Shown in pieces: positions 1-12,479 of a stretch of 64,000 bases of DNA. Source of the stretch: Membranipora membranacea (lineage: Eukaryota; Bryozoa; Gymnolaemata; Cheilostomatida; Membraniporidae); contig OU612070.1 in NCBI GenBank assembly GCA_914767715.1, forward strand, positions 11,861,501 through 11,925,500, given 5' to 3'. The translations under genes were made by a program, and so were the position numbers. Position 1 is the first letter of the stretch. Each line of letters opens with the position of its first letter. A model generated the notes under the pieces. It made no database searches and was not told the DNA's origin. It saw nothing but the letters and a program-made list of their open reading frames with translations.

Positions 1-1396
1 ATAAGTCTGTCAATTTCCCTCCCACCTCCCTATCACTAACCTATGTCGTCCATTGTGGAAATGCTGGAATTTCCTGGTGATGGTGTTCGTTTGTTCGTCA
101 ATTCTGCACCAGATTTAACAACATCTAATACTATGGCAAGTACCCTGTCTGCCAAACAACATATACAGTGGCGTTGATCGTCACTTTCGGTTACAAATGC
201 GTGAAGTGCCCCATATTTTTTTCCCCTATAATATGTTACATTATAAGAGCGAAAAAATATATAGGTTTACAATTTTTTTTTTCTGCTGAGACGTCTGCAT
301 AAAAGGAGCATGGTTAGATATGAAGTTTAATGACTAATATGGTAATACTCACCTTAGCATTTATCACATTTCCTTTTTCCTTTTTGGCTGACGTTGTTGA
401 AGTGTTCAGTTTGCGAGCTGCCTTTGAAAGAGTTAACCTTGCTGCTTGTACGTTGCTGCACTTCCTTTCAACCAATTTTTAATTTTAGACATTTTGGTAA
501 ATAAATTAGTTCTTTCAGTTCATTCATACATTCTCTTATTTTTATTATCAACATACTGTCCTTTTCTTGGAACATTTCAGTGCAATGAATGACTTCTATT
601 TCACCCAACAAAGCTTACTCTGTGATTCATAATTAGAAAATTCTATTTTTTCAACTTTCATCCGGATATTTTTATTGTTCTCTTTCTGGTAGAAAAATGC
701 TATGTCACTTGTGTTATAAATACACATTGCAAAAGGCTGATACCATACCATCATAGAGTTTGTCCCATCTGAAGTTTTTCAGACAGCTGCATTATATATC
801 ATCAAACACTCATTTTGAATCTGAACACTTGCAAATTTGGAGCAGTTCACCCTTCATTACACTGCTTCGATACGATGTCCGGAGACAATGCAGATTTCAC
901 ATATTTTTTTTCATTTCTTAAGCAGCATGCTAGGGCATAAACGTATCTGTGTCATTCATACTTCCACATTACAATACCAATAGTTGATAAACTTGACAGG
1001 ATTAGCCTGATTTATTTTACAGCACATTTCCCAAGGGAAATCGAAAGAAATGGCAAACTCAAAATTATTGTCTAGTTTTTATGCATATAAAAATTTATTG
1101 TGAGATTCACCTAGCATTTTCCTAGCTGAAACTTACAAATAAAGTTAATCCAATGTCAAGGTTTTTATTAGAAAAATAGAAGTTTTAGTAACAGAACAAA
1201 CACTGTTGTAGCAAATAAAAATCAAATAAAGGTTTTAAAACGTGGCTGTTTATTGACAACATTGACAGATAAGATCCACGTTTGGGGTATGGGTAGATGT
1301 TTTTGCTTTCCACAACACACCTTGTAGCCTCTGCAAATCAAAGACTGTGAATTTCTCTCCAACAATTTTTCAATTTCGGGCTGCGTATCCTCACTA
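1..1396. other. Intergenic, no gene recognised
   Basis: This is AT-rich sequence downstream (in minus-strand terms) of the phosphatase relic. I see no ORF with family resemblance and no clear repeat. The short minus-strand ORF at 1222-1410 does not resemble a known family and overlaps the putative last codons of the relic. Confidence 0.5.
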
Positions 1397-4300
1397 TCAA
1401 AAGGAAGCATCTAAATGAGTTTACTGTTACGGCTAGTCTCACCGAAAGTTACCATAGTCTGAGAACTGTTCCACATATGACTTCTGTGCTTCGTAGATGA
1501 GAGCATACTGAGCCTATAAAACAAACATCATGTATCACATGATGGAATAAATCTGGCTACATTCTGTGACACTTTCATTCTACTGTTGTGCCACCAGAAA
1601 AGAAACCAAGGGGGAAGCAACTCCAAATAACTCGATCGTACTCAATCTACTCCTTATGCAGGGAGGGTGAACTAACCAATGCAACAACAATTCTGATGAT
1701 TTTAAAGACCCTATGTTGTTATCTATGAAAAATTTCATGGCAAAATGTGTTAATGATAACACTGTCGTAACTTGTTGCTTGGTTTAGCCATAATATTTTC
1801 AGCCTGTAATGCGGTGTGGACTTACACTCACAGACTAGAGTCTGTAGTTGGAGTGGTTCTAACTGAGAAATATGATACATTTGCATTTGCATTTGCATCT
1901 TACCTGTTTAGTTGACACTTTTATAGCTATGCCATCAGCAACATCCCCTGTCTGATCATCATTCAGTCTGGCAATGGTGAATTTACCAAACACTAACTCA
2001 TAGTTATCCCCTTCAGAGGGAAAGAAGACTTCCTGCAACAGTTGACATGATCATGTTGAATCGAGTCAATCAAAAATTGCAATCCTGGATTCACACCAAA
2101 ACAGTCATTCTTCTAGCTGTTGGAAATGGCAACATTCTATGTTGACTGGCTCACCTCTTTCTTCAATTGTTCGATCTGCACAATAATCTTAACATCTTGT
2201 TCAACAACCATGGTCCAGAAATCCTCAACTGTACTGTTCATGGGTAACTGTGGCTATCCAGTGGTTTTTCTCTTTGTATGTCTACAACAGAACACAACTT
2301 CTCATTCTACCAGTTTTGTCAATTGTGATACCTTCTTGATAGATCTTAATGATACCTTGATGCTGACATTGGAGGTCTCATCCAAGTTATCAGTGAACTT
2401 GTGGAGAGAAAAAAATGACCGCCTGGACAGCATAAGTGCCATTACTGCCTAACAGAGAAATTGATCTCCTCTTAATATTGTTATTAGGGTTAATCCAGGC
2501 TTTCATCCTAACTAAAATTTGAGTTGATTGATTGTGGAGGAAAAAATTTTCAAGCTTTGGCACTCTTAACCTTACTTACATCCATAAAGACAGCGTTGAT
2601 ATAATCACTGGATCCTGATCCGTTGATATACACTCTATGCCCATCAGCTGGAAGAAACATAATTCTCTCTTTTAAGACAAGAAGACACTGGTTTTTTAAG
2701 AAACCCTATCAATAATAATTATATTAGTGAACCTCATTATTACTGCTTTCCGAGGCGACATCCACTGTATTTGCAGAGTATTATGTATATTCTTGTAATT
2801 TTTTTTCTTCAAGTAATAAAGCGATGATGTGTTTTACGCACATCATGCAGCAAATTTTATAACACAATGTTGATGCATATGTCTTGTGTGGTATTTGTTA
2901 TCTTCCTTGGACAAAACTGAATCCGCCTATGTCTAAACGTTCTTATTATGGTTTACCTGCAAGCCACTCAGTGAATCTGTTCTTCTCACGATTGACTGAC
3001 AGTTTAGCTTTGCTGTATTGTAATTGAACTGAGTCGACTCCCCATTGAAGCAACTGCATAACCACACGGAACATTATAATGTAAAATATTACCAATTATA
3101 AAGCTTTAATTATCAATTATTATTGAATATGAACAAGATGGTGCAATATTGTTAACGTGTCAGATGTGAGTAATCAACTCAGGATTTCTGCACAACTCTG
3201 TCCAAAAGCGCACTCAATATTCTTCTTTAAGTAAACGAAAATTAGAAAACTCTCGAATTAATAGTGACTATTATCTTGAAGCAATTTTGTCTGCGATTGA
3301 TTTTGCATGAAACAAAAGCTGTGGGCTCCTGTGAATAAATGCAGGATCGTGAAAACTTCCACACACCCTCAAGATCTTACGGATATAGGTTAAAGTGCTT
3401 ATGGTATTTTACTTAACTTCAAATAAACTTATCTTACACCTAAGAGTCTGGTATTGCCAAGCAGCCAATCATCACAAATTAAGGCAAAATACCTAAGCCC
3501 TCCACAAAAATTGAGATTTTTTGGAGAGTTCCTGATCGGTTTTCTGACACTGGATTCGTCTCCCAAACATAATTTATAGTCACTTCTGTGTCTATTTCAC
3601 ACAATTCAATTACCTCATCACTACAGTTGACCTACCTTGTATTCTCTGCGGATGTCACTTGCTTCTTCCTCCTCCTCATTTAAGTCTCTGATCAGGGCAG
3701 CCAGTCTATCTGGAGAGTAAGTGAACACTTTTGTAGAGAGAAACTCGCAGACTGCAGTGTACAGAAGCGGTATTGCTCCTAAAACTGGAAGGGTAGCAAG
3801 ATTTATTTGCAGGGAACATAAACAAAACATGTCCAGACCACAGTTCAAGCAGAAAGTGATACTAACAATCCCTACAGGGCCACCAAACAAATTAATAAAA
3901 GCATGAACTGTGGTCAACACTTCGGTCAATACTGCAGTCAACACTATAAGGGCGTGTAACCTTGTGTTATACACAATGATTTAATCTCGCTCTAAGAGGA
4001 AAAAGAAGTTAGAGGTTATCTAGGTCGCAGCTTGCGCATGCTCAAAGGGCCTCGAAGCATAAAATCTTGAAATTTACTCGCAGAAATTGTGTTTGTTTCC
4101 CTCTCTGCCAAGCTCGTTTTTGTCTCAATACAACTCAAGGATAGGATCGGAAGTAAGTTTATATTAGTTTTCAGGTATCAATTTATGACAAGTATGCATA
4201 TTTTCTTTATAGGGTCTGCAACACCTTGTTAAAGGAGTGGTTTTTCTATGTGAAACCTCTGTTTACCTTGAATATTGCATAAAATGTGAGAGCTACGATT

Positions 4301-7300
4301 CCAAGATATTGAAAAAGAGATTTCATTCTCATTTACTCTACACACTCATAAAACTGTAGTCTATTCTCATCAGCTGCTTGCTTCACCAGATAATCCATAG
4401 CTATGAATGTTCCAGTTCTTCCAACACCAGCACTACAGAGAAATATTTTCATGTTAAGACCTGGCCTTGGGGGTAGGTTGGTTTCCCAACCAATCAATCA
4501 GAGCCAACAGATTGGCTAGTTGCGACCATTATCTACAGGTAGCCTGCAAAGACCTGCATCACCTGCTCTTATTCAGTTTGAATGCTGCAGCAATAGTAGA
4601 GGGAGCTGGTCAAGGCCATCTTAAAGGGTGACTGTTGATGGGCTTATGGCTAGATTTTCACACCAGCACTCAGTTATTATCTGTTATTTTCTAACTGCTG
4701 TAATTTGTACAGTATTCTGTTGATAATGATATGACCGCCAATAAAAAAGGGTAACTGAAATCAAAGCTGTCAAGCAGTTCAAAGCTTTTGAATGGACAGA
4801 TATAGTCAATACCTTTCTTCCTGTAACGGCCATAGATATCCCCGTGCCATTGATCAGCAACTAAATCCGATACACCTTAGTGGAGGAAAATATTAGCAGG
4901 AGGCACAACCCCTTCTGTATATGAAATTGAGATCTCCGAACTTTAATTAAGAAATGTTACCCGCAATGAACAACCAGCGGAGTAGATAATCTGGCGATGC
5001 TTTTCTGGATTCTGTTATAAAAGGACAAGTACCCTCCAGTATCCTTTGGTACTCCATGATCAGGCCATGACAAGAAATAGAAATGTTTGATATTCCTTGT
5101 CTCATCATCCTGCCGAGGAAAAAAGAAGGGCTAGACACTGATAATTGGAGCAGTATTGGCTGTCTCGCTATACGCGATACAAATTAATATTATGTTATCA
5201 CTAAGTTTTTATATAAAACCCTACCAAATCCGGTACCTGTATCTTAGTGATCATGCACAATGTCCTGGGTCTTGCTGTCCTGAGTCTGAGGGACTTTTCA
5301 TTGCTTCACCTTGTCATCATACCAAAACGTTCATCTATCTTCGACCCAAATCATCAGTTACATGAAGACCTCCCTGATGATAACTAGCAATTTTACCAAA
5401 TTGTCTTGTAAGGTTTCACAAGCTAATGTATATAAGATCTATAATGCACAATACCTTAGTACACCGAAAAGTTCTGACAGTATAGTCGGCCCATTCCTCA
5501 CAATTAGTTACTGTCACAGAGATTTCACCAAAACCCATCAGTGTATTCATATTATCAGGCCAGTACTGATAGCATTTCATCTGTAAGAAATGAGAGTCTG
5601 ATATGATGTTGAGACTAAACAGCAATTCTTCTGACTCCGAATAGTAGAAAGCTATAGTTTGCATCTCTCTTAAAAATGTTTTTAGTCACAGCAACTTTTG
5701 ATACAACTGAAGTAAACATGAAATTAAGCAATGATATATGAGTAAGATGTTTGGCGTTTGTCATAACAGCATATAGCTGTGAGTTGCGAAACTTACCCTT
5801 GTGATCTAAATAACTTTTGTGACCATCACAATCCCGCTGGGGTTCTGTTCCCAAAGCATTAACCAAAAATCATCCACAGTTTTTTCAGTTGGTCCTACAA
5901 AGTAGTCTCGATCAACACAGACTGAATATTCACATATGTTATCATGAAGGTCACTTTAAAGAGTCCAATCAAGGACGCACATTCTTATCAACAGCAGTGA
6001 TCGAACTTCTTATCTACATGGAAAATGTTGACAATAATTAACCACCTACCCATGGCAGAAATGTAATCTGGATATTTCTTGTAGCCCTATAAAAACAAAG
6101 ACATGAGATTTGAATTTTATATTGTCCTGTGAAGATTCAAGGGGCAGATTATTACTAAAACACCAGTGACAGGTAAGAAGACAACATCCTTAAGTCTGTG
6201 AGAACAAGGGTGATGTCAATCTGCAGTGGGGAGTCCTGAACTCTTCAGATGATCTAGATTTTAAGGTAGCTAGATTTTTATTGTCTTGAAATGGGTGGAA
6301 GTCGGTACTTATGTGTATATCCCTTTACAATTATCTTAAATCTTATTTCCTGTATTATACCGCATAATTGAAACTTCAACATGGAAGAAATACAGCTGAA
6401 GCTATATGCTACGGTTGATGACTTACCGCAATATGTGAAGCATTGATGTAATCAGTTCCTCTGTCATTTCTACTCAGCTTCACTCTAGACGCGTCACCTG
6501 AAAATTAAAGATGGATATTTGACTATTTACGTTACCTTATAAATAATGGATACTTAAAAGATTCATTTACAAATAATTTAACATGTCTGCACAAAAGTTC
6601 TTATAAAAAACCATCAAAAGAAACACTATGATTGTATCAGTTCTGTCTACCATCAACCAGTGCCCTTTTCACACAACCGCTATGGAATCGCATTGTACAA
6701 GAAAGGTTCCTTACAGCGTTTTCTATGGGAAAGAGTTGTCCTTACAACATCAATGTGGGCACAACTCCTAGCCATGCTGAACAAGCTATACTTAACTTTG
6801 GCTTATATTTACTTCTTTTATCTGCTTTGTACTCTTACACTCCCTGGTACATCGTAACACCATAAAGACTTACCTGGATACAATTCCTTGTATCTACTCT
6901 TTTCATCATTGATTGGCAGAAGTGCAACATATCGATTTGGTAAAGCCATGTTATCCAGAGCCTAAAAATGAATAAAATAGAAGTTTAACAAAGGTGAAAA
7001 CCATTAAAAGTTGTCGCCTAAATGGTGACGACCCAAAACACACATTTGGCCACCTCATACTTCAAGATTGAAGTTTCAGGATCTGTTGAAGAGGCTCATG
7101 TTTGCTCCTAGATTCTAACAACAGTATAGAGAAAGCTTGCGGCAGGTAAATTTATTGATGGCTCAGTAATAACACACCTCAAATTGCTCATCAATCTTAT
7201 TTGCTTCATTTTGGATGGACGAAGCCAGCATCGCAGGGTCGTTGCCATCTGTCCTCAAATGTCGATTGTTGTTCTCATAGATCCTATATTTTTCTCGTTT

Positions 7301-7326
7301 CATTGACAGAGGTCTAACAGGGACAA
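1397..7326 (-). pseudogene. Decayed tandem receptor tyrosine phosphatase (PTP) catalytic region, D1 and D2
   Basis: Fourteen exons in consistent phase rebuild the cytoplasmic half of a receptor tyrosine phosphatase. D1 exons: 7178-7326, 6874-6961 (NRYVALLPIN), 6427-6497 (RVKL...DYINAS), 6050-6086, 5797-5894 ([20 protein letters not shown]), 5580-5455 (KCYQYWPD), 4961-5109 (WPDHGVP...VVHC), 4297-4432 (AGVGRTG). D1 end and linker: 3636-3778. D2: 2957-3053, 2580-2647 (SDYINAV), 2155-2281 (TVEDFWTMV), 1904-2032, 1453-1513, with a possible end at 1397-1410. Lesions: TAG at 5806-5808, an in-frame TAA in exon 4297-4432, a 1-base loss near 3760, and a 2-base loss near 2250 (IATQLPM to IATVTH). No D2 WPD or signature exon is visible between 1514 and 1903. 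The first acceptor is phase 1 and would accept the phase-1 donor of gene A exon 25, so this may be gene A's ancestral 3' end. The alternative is the remnant of a third copy. Confidence 0.85.
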
Positions 7327-8764
7327 CTTTGAAAATATTTTGGAAAAACATCATTAGTAGAACAGCCTTCCAACATACATCATAATAATTTGTTAGTCGA
7401 GCACCATGCTTGGAGGCAGTTTAGGTAAGATTTTATACAATAAAATTTATTGGCTTCTTTAAAACAATTAACAAATTGTGACTGTGGAGATACCAACACA
7501 ATCCACAATCGCCAACTGAGGTATTTCCAAGTGTACAACTCCAACAAGCCCGAATGCAATGTCATGTTTTACTTGTTTCCAATCATTCCAATCAACTGAC
7601 ATTCCGTCCTCAACTTCAGAATTAAATTCGATGCTGCGGTATATGCTCATTTTTTTTGATCGACCGGATTTAACAAAAAATACAGCTATCAAATAATACA
7701 GTAAAAAATGTAAGTACATTTTCTTTTTGTGTTGTAAGATCAATAAGCGTTAATTATAGAAATAACATCATACTTGATCTTCGACCTCTGATGAATTACT
7801 GGCCAGTGTACAAACTCTATTTGTCTAAAAACACAGTCTGACCAACAGAGTGCAACAAAGTGTTCAATATAAGTTTTAAAGAAGAGCAGGGCTGATGATG
7901 TCATCTCCCATGTGAGAGTGCTCAGACTGTCATTTGATAGGATGTTTTAGTTGATTGTTACAACAATCCGGGTATTCTCATATGTTAATCGATACGACTC
8001 ATTTTTTGAAAAGAACTGAAAACTATGACAAGTTAGGATTCGGGGGTGTTGGCTTCAAGATTACAGGTTTGGGGTCAGAATTTTGGACCAACGGGTCTAA
8101 ATTGGGACTATAAATAACGTTGCAATATTTTGGCTCACAGTTTCAGAAACAAGGCTCAAGATTGGATGTTCTGGACAGCAGTCCAAAGCCTGGGAGACAA
8201 ATGTTTAGTTTTGATGTCAAACAAGTGAGAATCATACATGCCAGTTGGAAACTGTGAAGTATTGGAGCATATATATCCATATATACCCTATCCATCACTG
8301 CTTATACTAACTCCCATTATGATTGTGCTACAGCCAAAAATTTATAATCCTCCTGACTATATACTAGTAAGACATCCCAATACTCCCACAGCATACCCCC
8401 CACACTTCAAGTACCACCAGCACCTACCTGTGGCTTCTACCTGTGCCATCAGCTAATCATACAATTCATTGCATTGCCTACTAGTTGTGATGTTTTAGTA
8501 TTTCTTATTGTTTTGGTTGATTATCTGCATTCCCTGCAGTAATACTATTAGGTACAATACCTTTATTTATTTCCCCATTATGTTATATAATGAATTTATA
8601 TCATATTATTTTTCGAATTTCAATTCCTTACACATTTGATAATATTTTCCATAGTATTCTTCAACTCACCAATGCCATAGCTCGGCTTTTCCAGCTTGTT
8701 TCTGATCAAGTTTGTAATTTATTTTTCTTCAACAGGCCCATGATTGGTCAAATAGGGGTGTTGT
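7327..8764. other. Spacer holding a duplicated lectin exon fragment
   Basis: This stretch lies between the first phosphatase exon and the large repeat. Apart from the fragment at 7513-8033, I see no gene in it. Part of 8040-8240 reads as low-complexity, degenerate sequence with repeated 'ggctcaagattgg'-like phrases. Confidence 0.45.
7513..8033 (-). pseudogene. Broken copy of a gene B FTP second-half exon and its flanking intron
   Basis: About 520 bases match gene B 51572-52117 closely, both in the exon (GRSKKMSIYRSIEFNSEVED; DIAFGLVGVVHLEIPQLA) and in the adjacent intron. The copy lacks a 24-base stretch present in gene B at about 52024-52047. The match stops abruptly at both ends. Inside the exon, the reading RYVLVRN of gene B is replaced after IPQLA by unrelated sequence. 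The acceptor is destroyed: gene B has TTATAG before the exon, this copy has TTAAAT. It is closer to gene B than to gene A's own exon 9, although it sits downstream of gene A. It cannot splice and is best read as a non-functional partial duplication. Confidence 0.85.
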
Positions 8765-9530
8765 ACCACAGGCGGACTCTTTTTGTATCCCAGGTTGTCT
8801 GACAGATTGTTCAACAGTGCTGCTATTTGATACAAGGCTAATGGTTGTAAGGTTAAGTTTATGAAGTTATATTAGATGAGGAAAATATGCTCTGTGAACA
8901 GATTAAAGGTTGATCTATTAAAAAGGGGAAATGATGGAGCTAATATTTCTGATTTATTAATGGTTGTGACAAATTTTAACATACAGTATTTCTCTTGTGC
9001 TGGTTGCTGCTGCGTTCCCCCATGTCACAATAAGATCCATATAATCCAAGAACCCTCTGGTTTTAACATATTCCAAAGGCTTATACAAAATCATAATACA
9101 GCTAATGTTGTTTGGTGATTTTGAAAAAAAACAATACAAATGGTTAAGTCTAAATACAAAGTTAATTTAATTTCATCCCATCAGTCTGTTACGGCAGTGG
9201 TAAATTCGAATTTGAGACAAATTTGAGATGAATAAGAACAAGACAAGAACTTCAAAATAACTGTCAAACTCCAGCGTTTATAGCACCTGCCTCATCTCAG
9301 AACATTGTTTATTTTGCTCATCATTAATTTTCGGTAATATGAATTATGCCTGAAGAGCTCAAATGAACATTATGAAATTAATTTATATTTTGGATATTTT
9401 TGAGAGTAGGACGTGCCGTCGTAAGGTATATCAAAAGCTTAACAGAAAGAAACTGTGAATTTCTTTCGCTCATGGCTGTCAAAGCTTTGTCAGTTAGGGG
9501 TGATAGAGCCTTATTGGTACATCTATACTT

Positions 9531-9782
9531 AGGAGGTAGCTCAGTTGGTTAGAGCGCCTGCCCTTTAACATTCAAGCGTTGGAGGTCCTGGGTTCGAATC
9601 CCGCTACGGTCTACTGACTACTGGGCTCATATGACGCCCCAGGTGTGCTCCGATCTGCCTGCAAACTGAGAGCAACTTGGCGCCGAATACGGCGGGCGCG
9701 CCCTTAAGGCACTGATATTTCTCAGTCCTCGGACGGTGACAACGCTTGTGATTTTAACCCGATTTAACCCGCTTAACCTTAA
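9531..9782 (+). mobile_element. tRNA-derived SINE, copy 1
   Basis: The head resembles a tRNA, with an A box (TAGCTCAGTTGGTTAGAGCG) and a B box (GGTTCGAATCCC), but the acceptor stem does not pair, so it is not a functional tRNA. The body carries GTGTGCTCCGATCTGCCTGC and continues to a TTTAACCCG tail. It lies in tandem with a second, diverged copy. Confidence 0.8.
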
Positions 9783-9797
9783 CTACGACATAGGAGT

Positions 9798-10048
9798 AGG
9801 AGGTGGCTCAGTTGGTTAGAGCGCCGGACTTCAACAAGCAAGTGTTGAAAGTCGTGGGTTTGAATCCCACTGCAGTCCATCTTCTACTGGGGATTGGTTG
9901 GTCCCCCACGTGTGCTCCGACCTGCCTGCAAACAGAGAGCAAATTGGCGCAGATATTGCGGCCTCGCCAATAAGGCAATAATATTTCGCCGCCCATGCCT
10001 CGGGATGGGCGAGTGATAAGACATCGGATTTTAATCAACCTTTAACCA
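9798..10048 (+). mobile_element. tRNA-derived SINE, copy 2
   Basis: It has the same organisation as the copy just upstream: an A box (TGGCTCAGTTGGTTAGAGCG), a B box-like GGTTTGAATCCC, then the body GTGTGCTCCGACCTGCCTGC and a tail ending TTTAACC. Together with copy 1 it accounts for much of the 1.17 kb that interrupts the dispersed repeat relative to its partner at 59-62 kb. Confidence 0.8.
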
Positions 10049-12479
10049 TATCTGTCAAAAAATGCGCTCTACTCACAGGGAAAAGCTGCAATTTCTCACA
10101 AGAACTGAAATATTTGGACATTTCTGGCAGAAGCAATGTACAATGCAAAGGAAAGATGTCATCAACCATCACTACATCGCCTAGGTCATTGCAAATATAT
10201 GGTAGACGAGATACTAAACAATGCTGCTGATGCTAATGTAATATGTCTATCTGGCTGACATACTCAATCTTAAAATTGGTGCTCCAGTGCTTCTGGATTC
10301 CTGTTCATTGTAGGCAGACCTGGGCTTGAGTTGCCCCATACACGGAACGATGTGAAATGCTTGCTGTGGGTCACCATTAGTTGTCATTGAGATTTAAACA
10401 CAGGGACAACTGCAAGTCAAAGTCAGGCTAAAAACTGCTTCATGGTGCCTTGGTATTCTTGGACACGGGCACTGAAACAATTCAGCAAGCTACCCAGTTT
10501 GTGCTAAAGCTTCGAGAGTTAATTTAGGGTCCTGACCAACAATTGCTTAACTTTAGGTTCAGGATATAGGTCACAATCTTTATGAAATTCCTTGATCTAA
10601 GCTATCATTGGCAACTTCATCAAAATCTAATAATAATCAAAATAATGTTCAATGTTTCAAAACTGATTCAAAATCCAACGGAAATTTTCATCCTGTAGGG
10701 TACTGCACTGCATGAAATTGTGGATCGGGTCTCATGAATTCAAAAAATAAAAGTACCATTGTCATTATTGCCAGAAATAAAAATCAAGCCATATGAAATC
10801 ATCGACTATTGGCGGAAGATTACTTGGGCTGGCTAGACCGCACTAACCCCAGATTTTAAGGACAGAGAGGAATTGACAGTTACCAACTGCCGGGCATGAC
10901 AATGCAGACCGTTTGCATGCAGCTGCCGATAAAAGGGGCACATATGTCACAATCATGCTGCTGTGCGTGTGACGTCAGCTTCGACTTCCCATAATAAAAA
11001 CAAGGATGAATATATAGATTGGAATGATTCTGGCTGCTGAACCTCTTCTGGGATATATCATTTATCGCTCACTCCCCACCTGTGTCATATTGGTATGAGG
11101 TAAAACCTTGTTAAAAAACTATGGAAATCAGGAGCGACATGCTAAATGCCAAAATGCTAAAGGCAGAAAAACGCTAAATGCAAAATGCCAAATTGCTCAG
11201 AGGGGACGCAACTCCTTGGTTCAAATGGTGTTGCACTGTTTTGAGTTGAGATTTTCCTACCTCAGGACACAACTTGAATAACTACTGTATAACCCAATAT
11301 GCTACTGACATACTATATTTATGCACTCTGTATATGACAGCCCCCTTCCAGTAGTTGTTTCCTTTCAAATCATCTCTTAGTTCGATGGTACGCCAATAGG
11401 CAGGACAAATATAATCAACGCTCGCTGTACATGTCCGCTGACATGTATAGTATTATTGGTTGGTTGGTTCGGTTTGAAAGCTTGAGATAGGTATGAAAGT
11501 TCACGCCCTTGATTTCAACTGAACTGTAATTAGAATGCTCTCCCTTTCATATTAGTACCCCAAAACCCAGCAGCCTGCTATTTCATCAATATGATTTGAG
11601 ACTTAAACTGCACTGTCAGTTTCAGGCGGTCATGGCCTGATCCCTGAAGAGGATGTGGTGTCTGATATCCCATTAAGGTGCTAGGATGTGCCGATGATGT
11701 GGGTAATTTGAGTTATTCACATCTGACCTGAACTGACCCGGCTTAGTTTGCCTATCTCCTAATTTTTGTACCTGATCTGACCGGGGCTGATCTGACCCGC
11801 TTCTTAACCCTCGGACAACTGGGAAGAAAGGTCCGAAGGTATCTCACATAGCGAATTAGTAGACGGCTGATCAGCATCAAACAAGCTACATACCATCTCT
11901 AGTTCATTGATCTCAGTAGTGGATGATGCTAAGTTATCAAGTTATAGCAGATATCAGATAAGGATCACCAATATTTATATACCACCCCAGTAGTGGATGA
12001 TACTAATTTATCACATAAGAGCGGGTTAGGAGATCACGGTCTCAGGACACTATACCACCTCAGAAGAGAAAGATACAAAGTATATATCACATTACAATAT
12101 CAGGATTAGTTATTATACCAGTTAGGAGAGAGGAGACTACTCCGACACTAGGAAAATGATCATATTAGATTGCCATTTCCTGCTCTCAGTCCTACCAGGG
12201 AGTTTGGGACCAAACTCCATACTCCCTGGTCCTACGCAAGATATATATATTCGAATTGCTGCACATATATGGTGCACATATTATATTAATATAATAACCA
12301 CGCAGTTGAAATTCTTATTGCAATAAGTGCTTGCTTCTCTTTTTGCAGTTAACAAGGGGTATAAAAATCTGCATAATGTGTTGGACTACACAGATACCTC
12401 ATACCCCAAATCCTTATTATAGGTTTTTATGGCAAAATATTTGTCTGATTTCTCTGTGGTCATCCTCGTCTGAAACTTG

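Larger units (their letters stand above)
8765..12479 (+). repeat. Dispersed repeat, long copy (with SINE insertion)
   Basis: This matches 59261-61841 at high identity over nearly its whole length, in the same orientation. The block 8958-10126 is absent from the other copy, so it is a later insertion (two SINEs) or a loss from that copy. There is no long ORF. Landmarks shared by both copies include a run of AAATGCCAAAATGCTAAAGG-like units near 11140-11200 and a TTGGTTGGTTGG tract near 11455. The ends do not show clear LTR or inverted-repeat structure. The right ends read CTGAAACTTG here and CTGAAACTAG in the other copy. The class is undetermined. Confidence 0.8.

Noticed and set aside
1222-1410. 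Extra coding exon of the phosphatase gene as a 62-codon ORF
   Set aside because: With the incoming phase, only a few codons (DASF) precede a stop; the long frame does not resemble a PTP.
5156-5586. Plus-strand ORFs over the PTP exons
   Set aside because: They lie opposite well-defined phosphatase exons and have no protein features of their own.
9531-10048. Two functional tRNA genes
   Set aside because: The A and B boxes are good, but the acceptor stems do not pair and both heads run into the same non-tRNA body, which is the structure of SINEs.
8765-12479. LTR retrotransposon, or Helitron for the dispersed repeat
   Set aside because: No paired LTRs, no gag/pol motifs and no consistent CTRR end with hairpin; one copy ends CTAG but the other CTTG.
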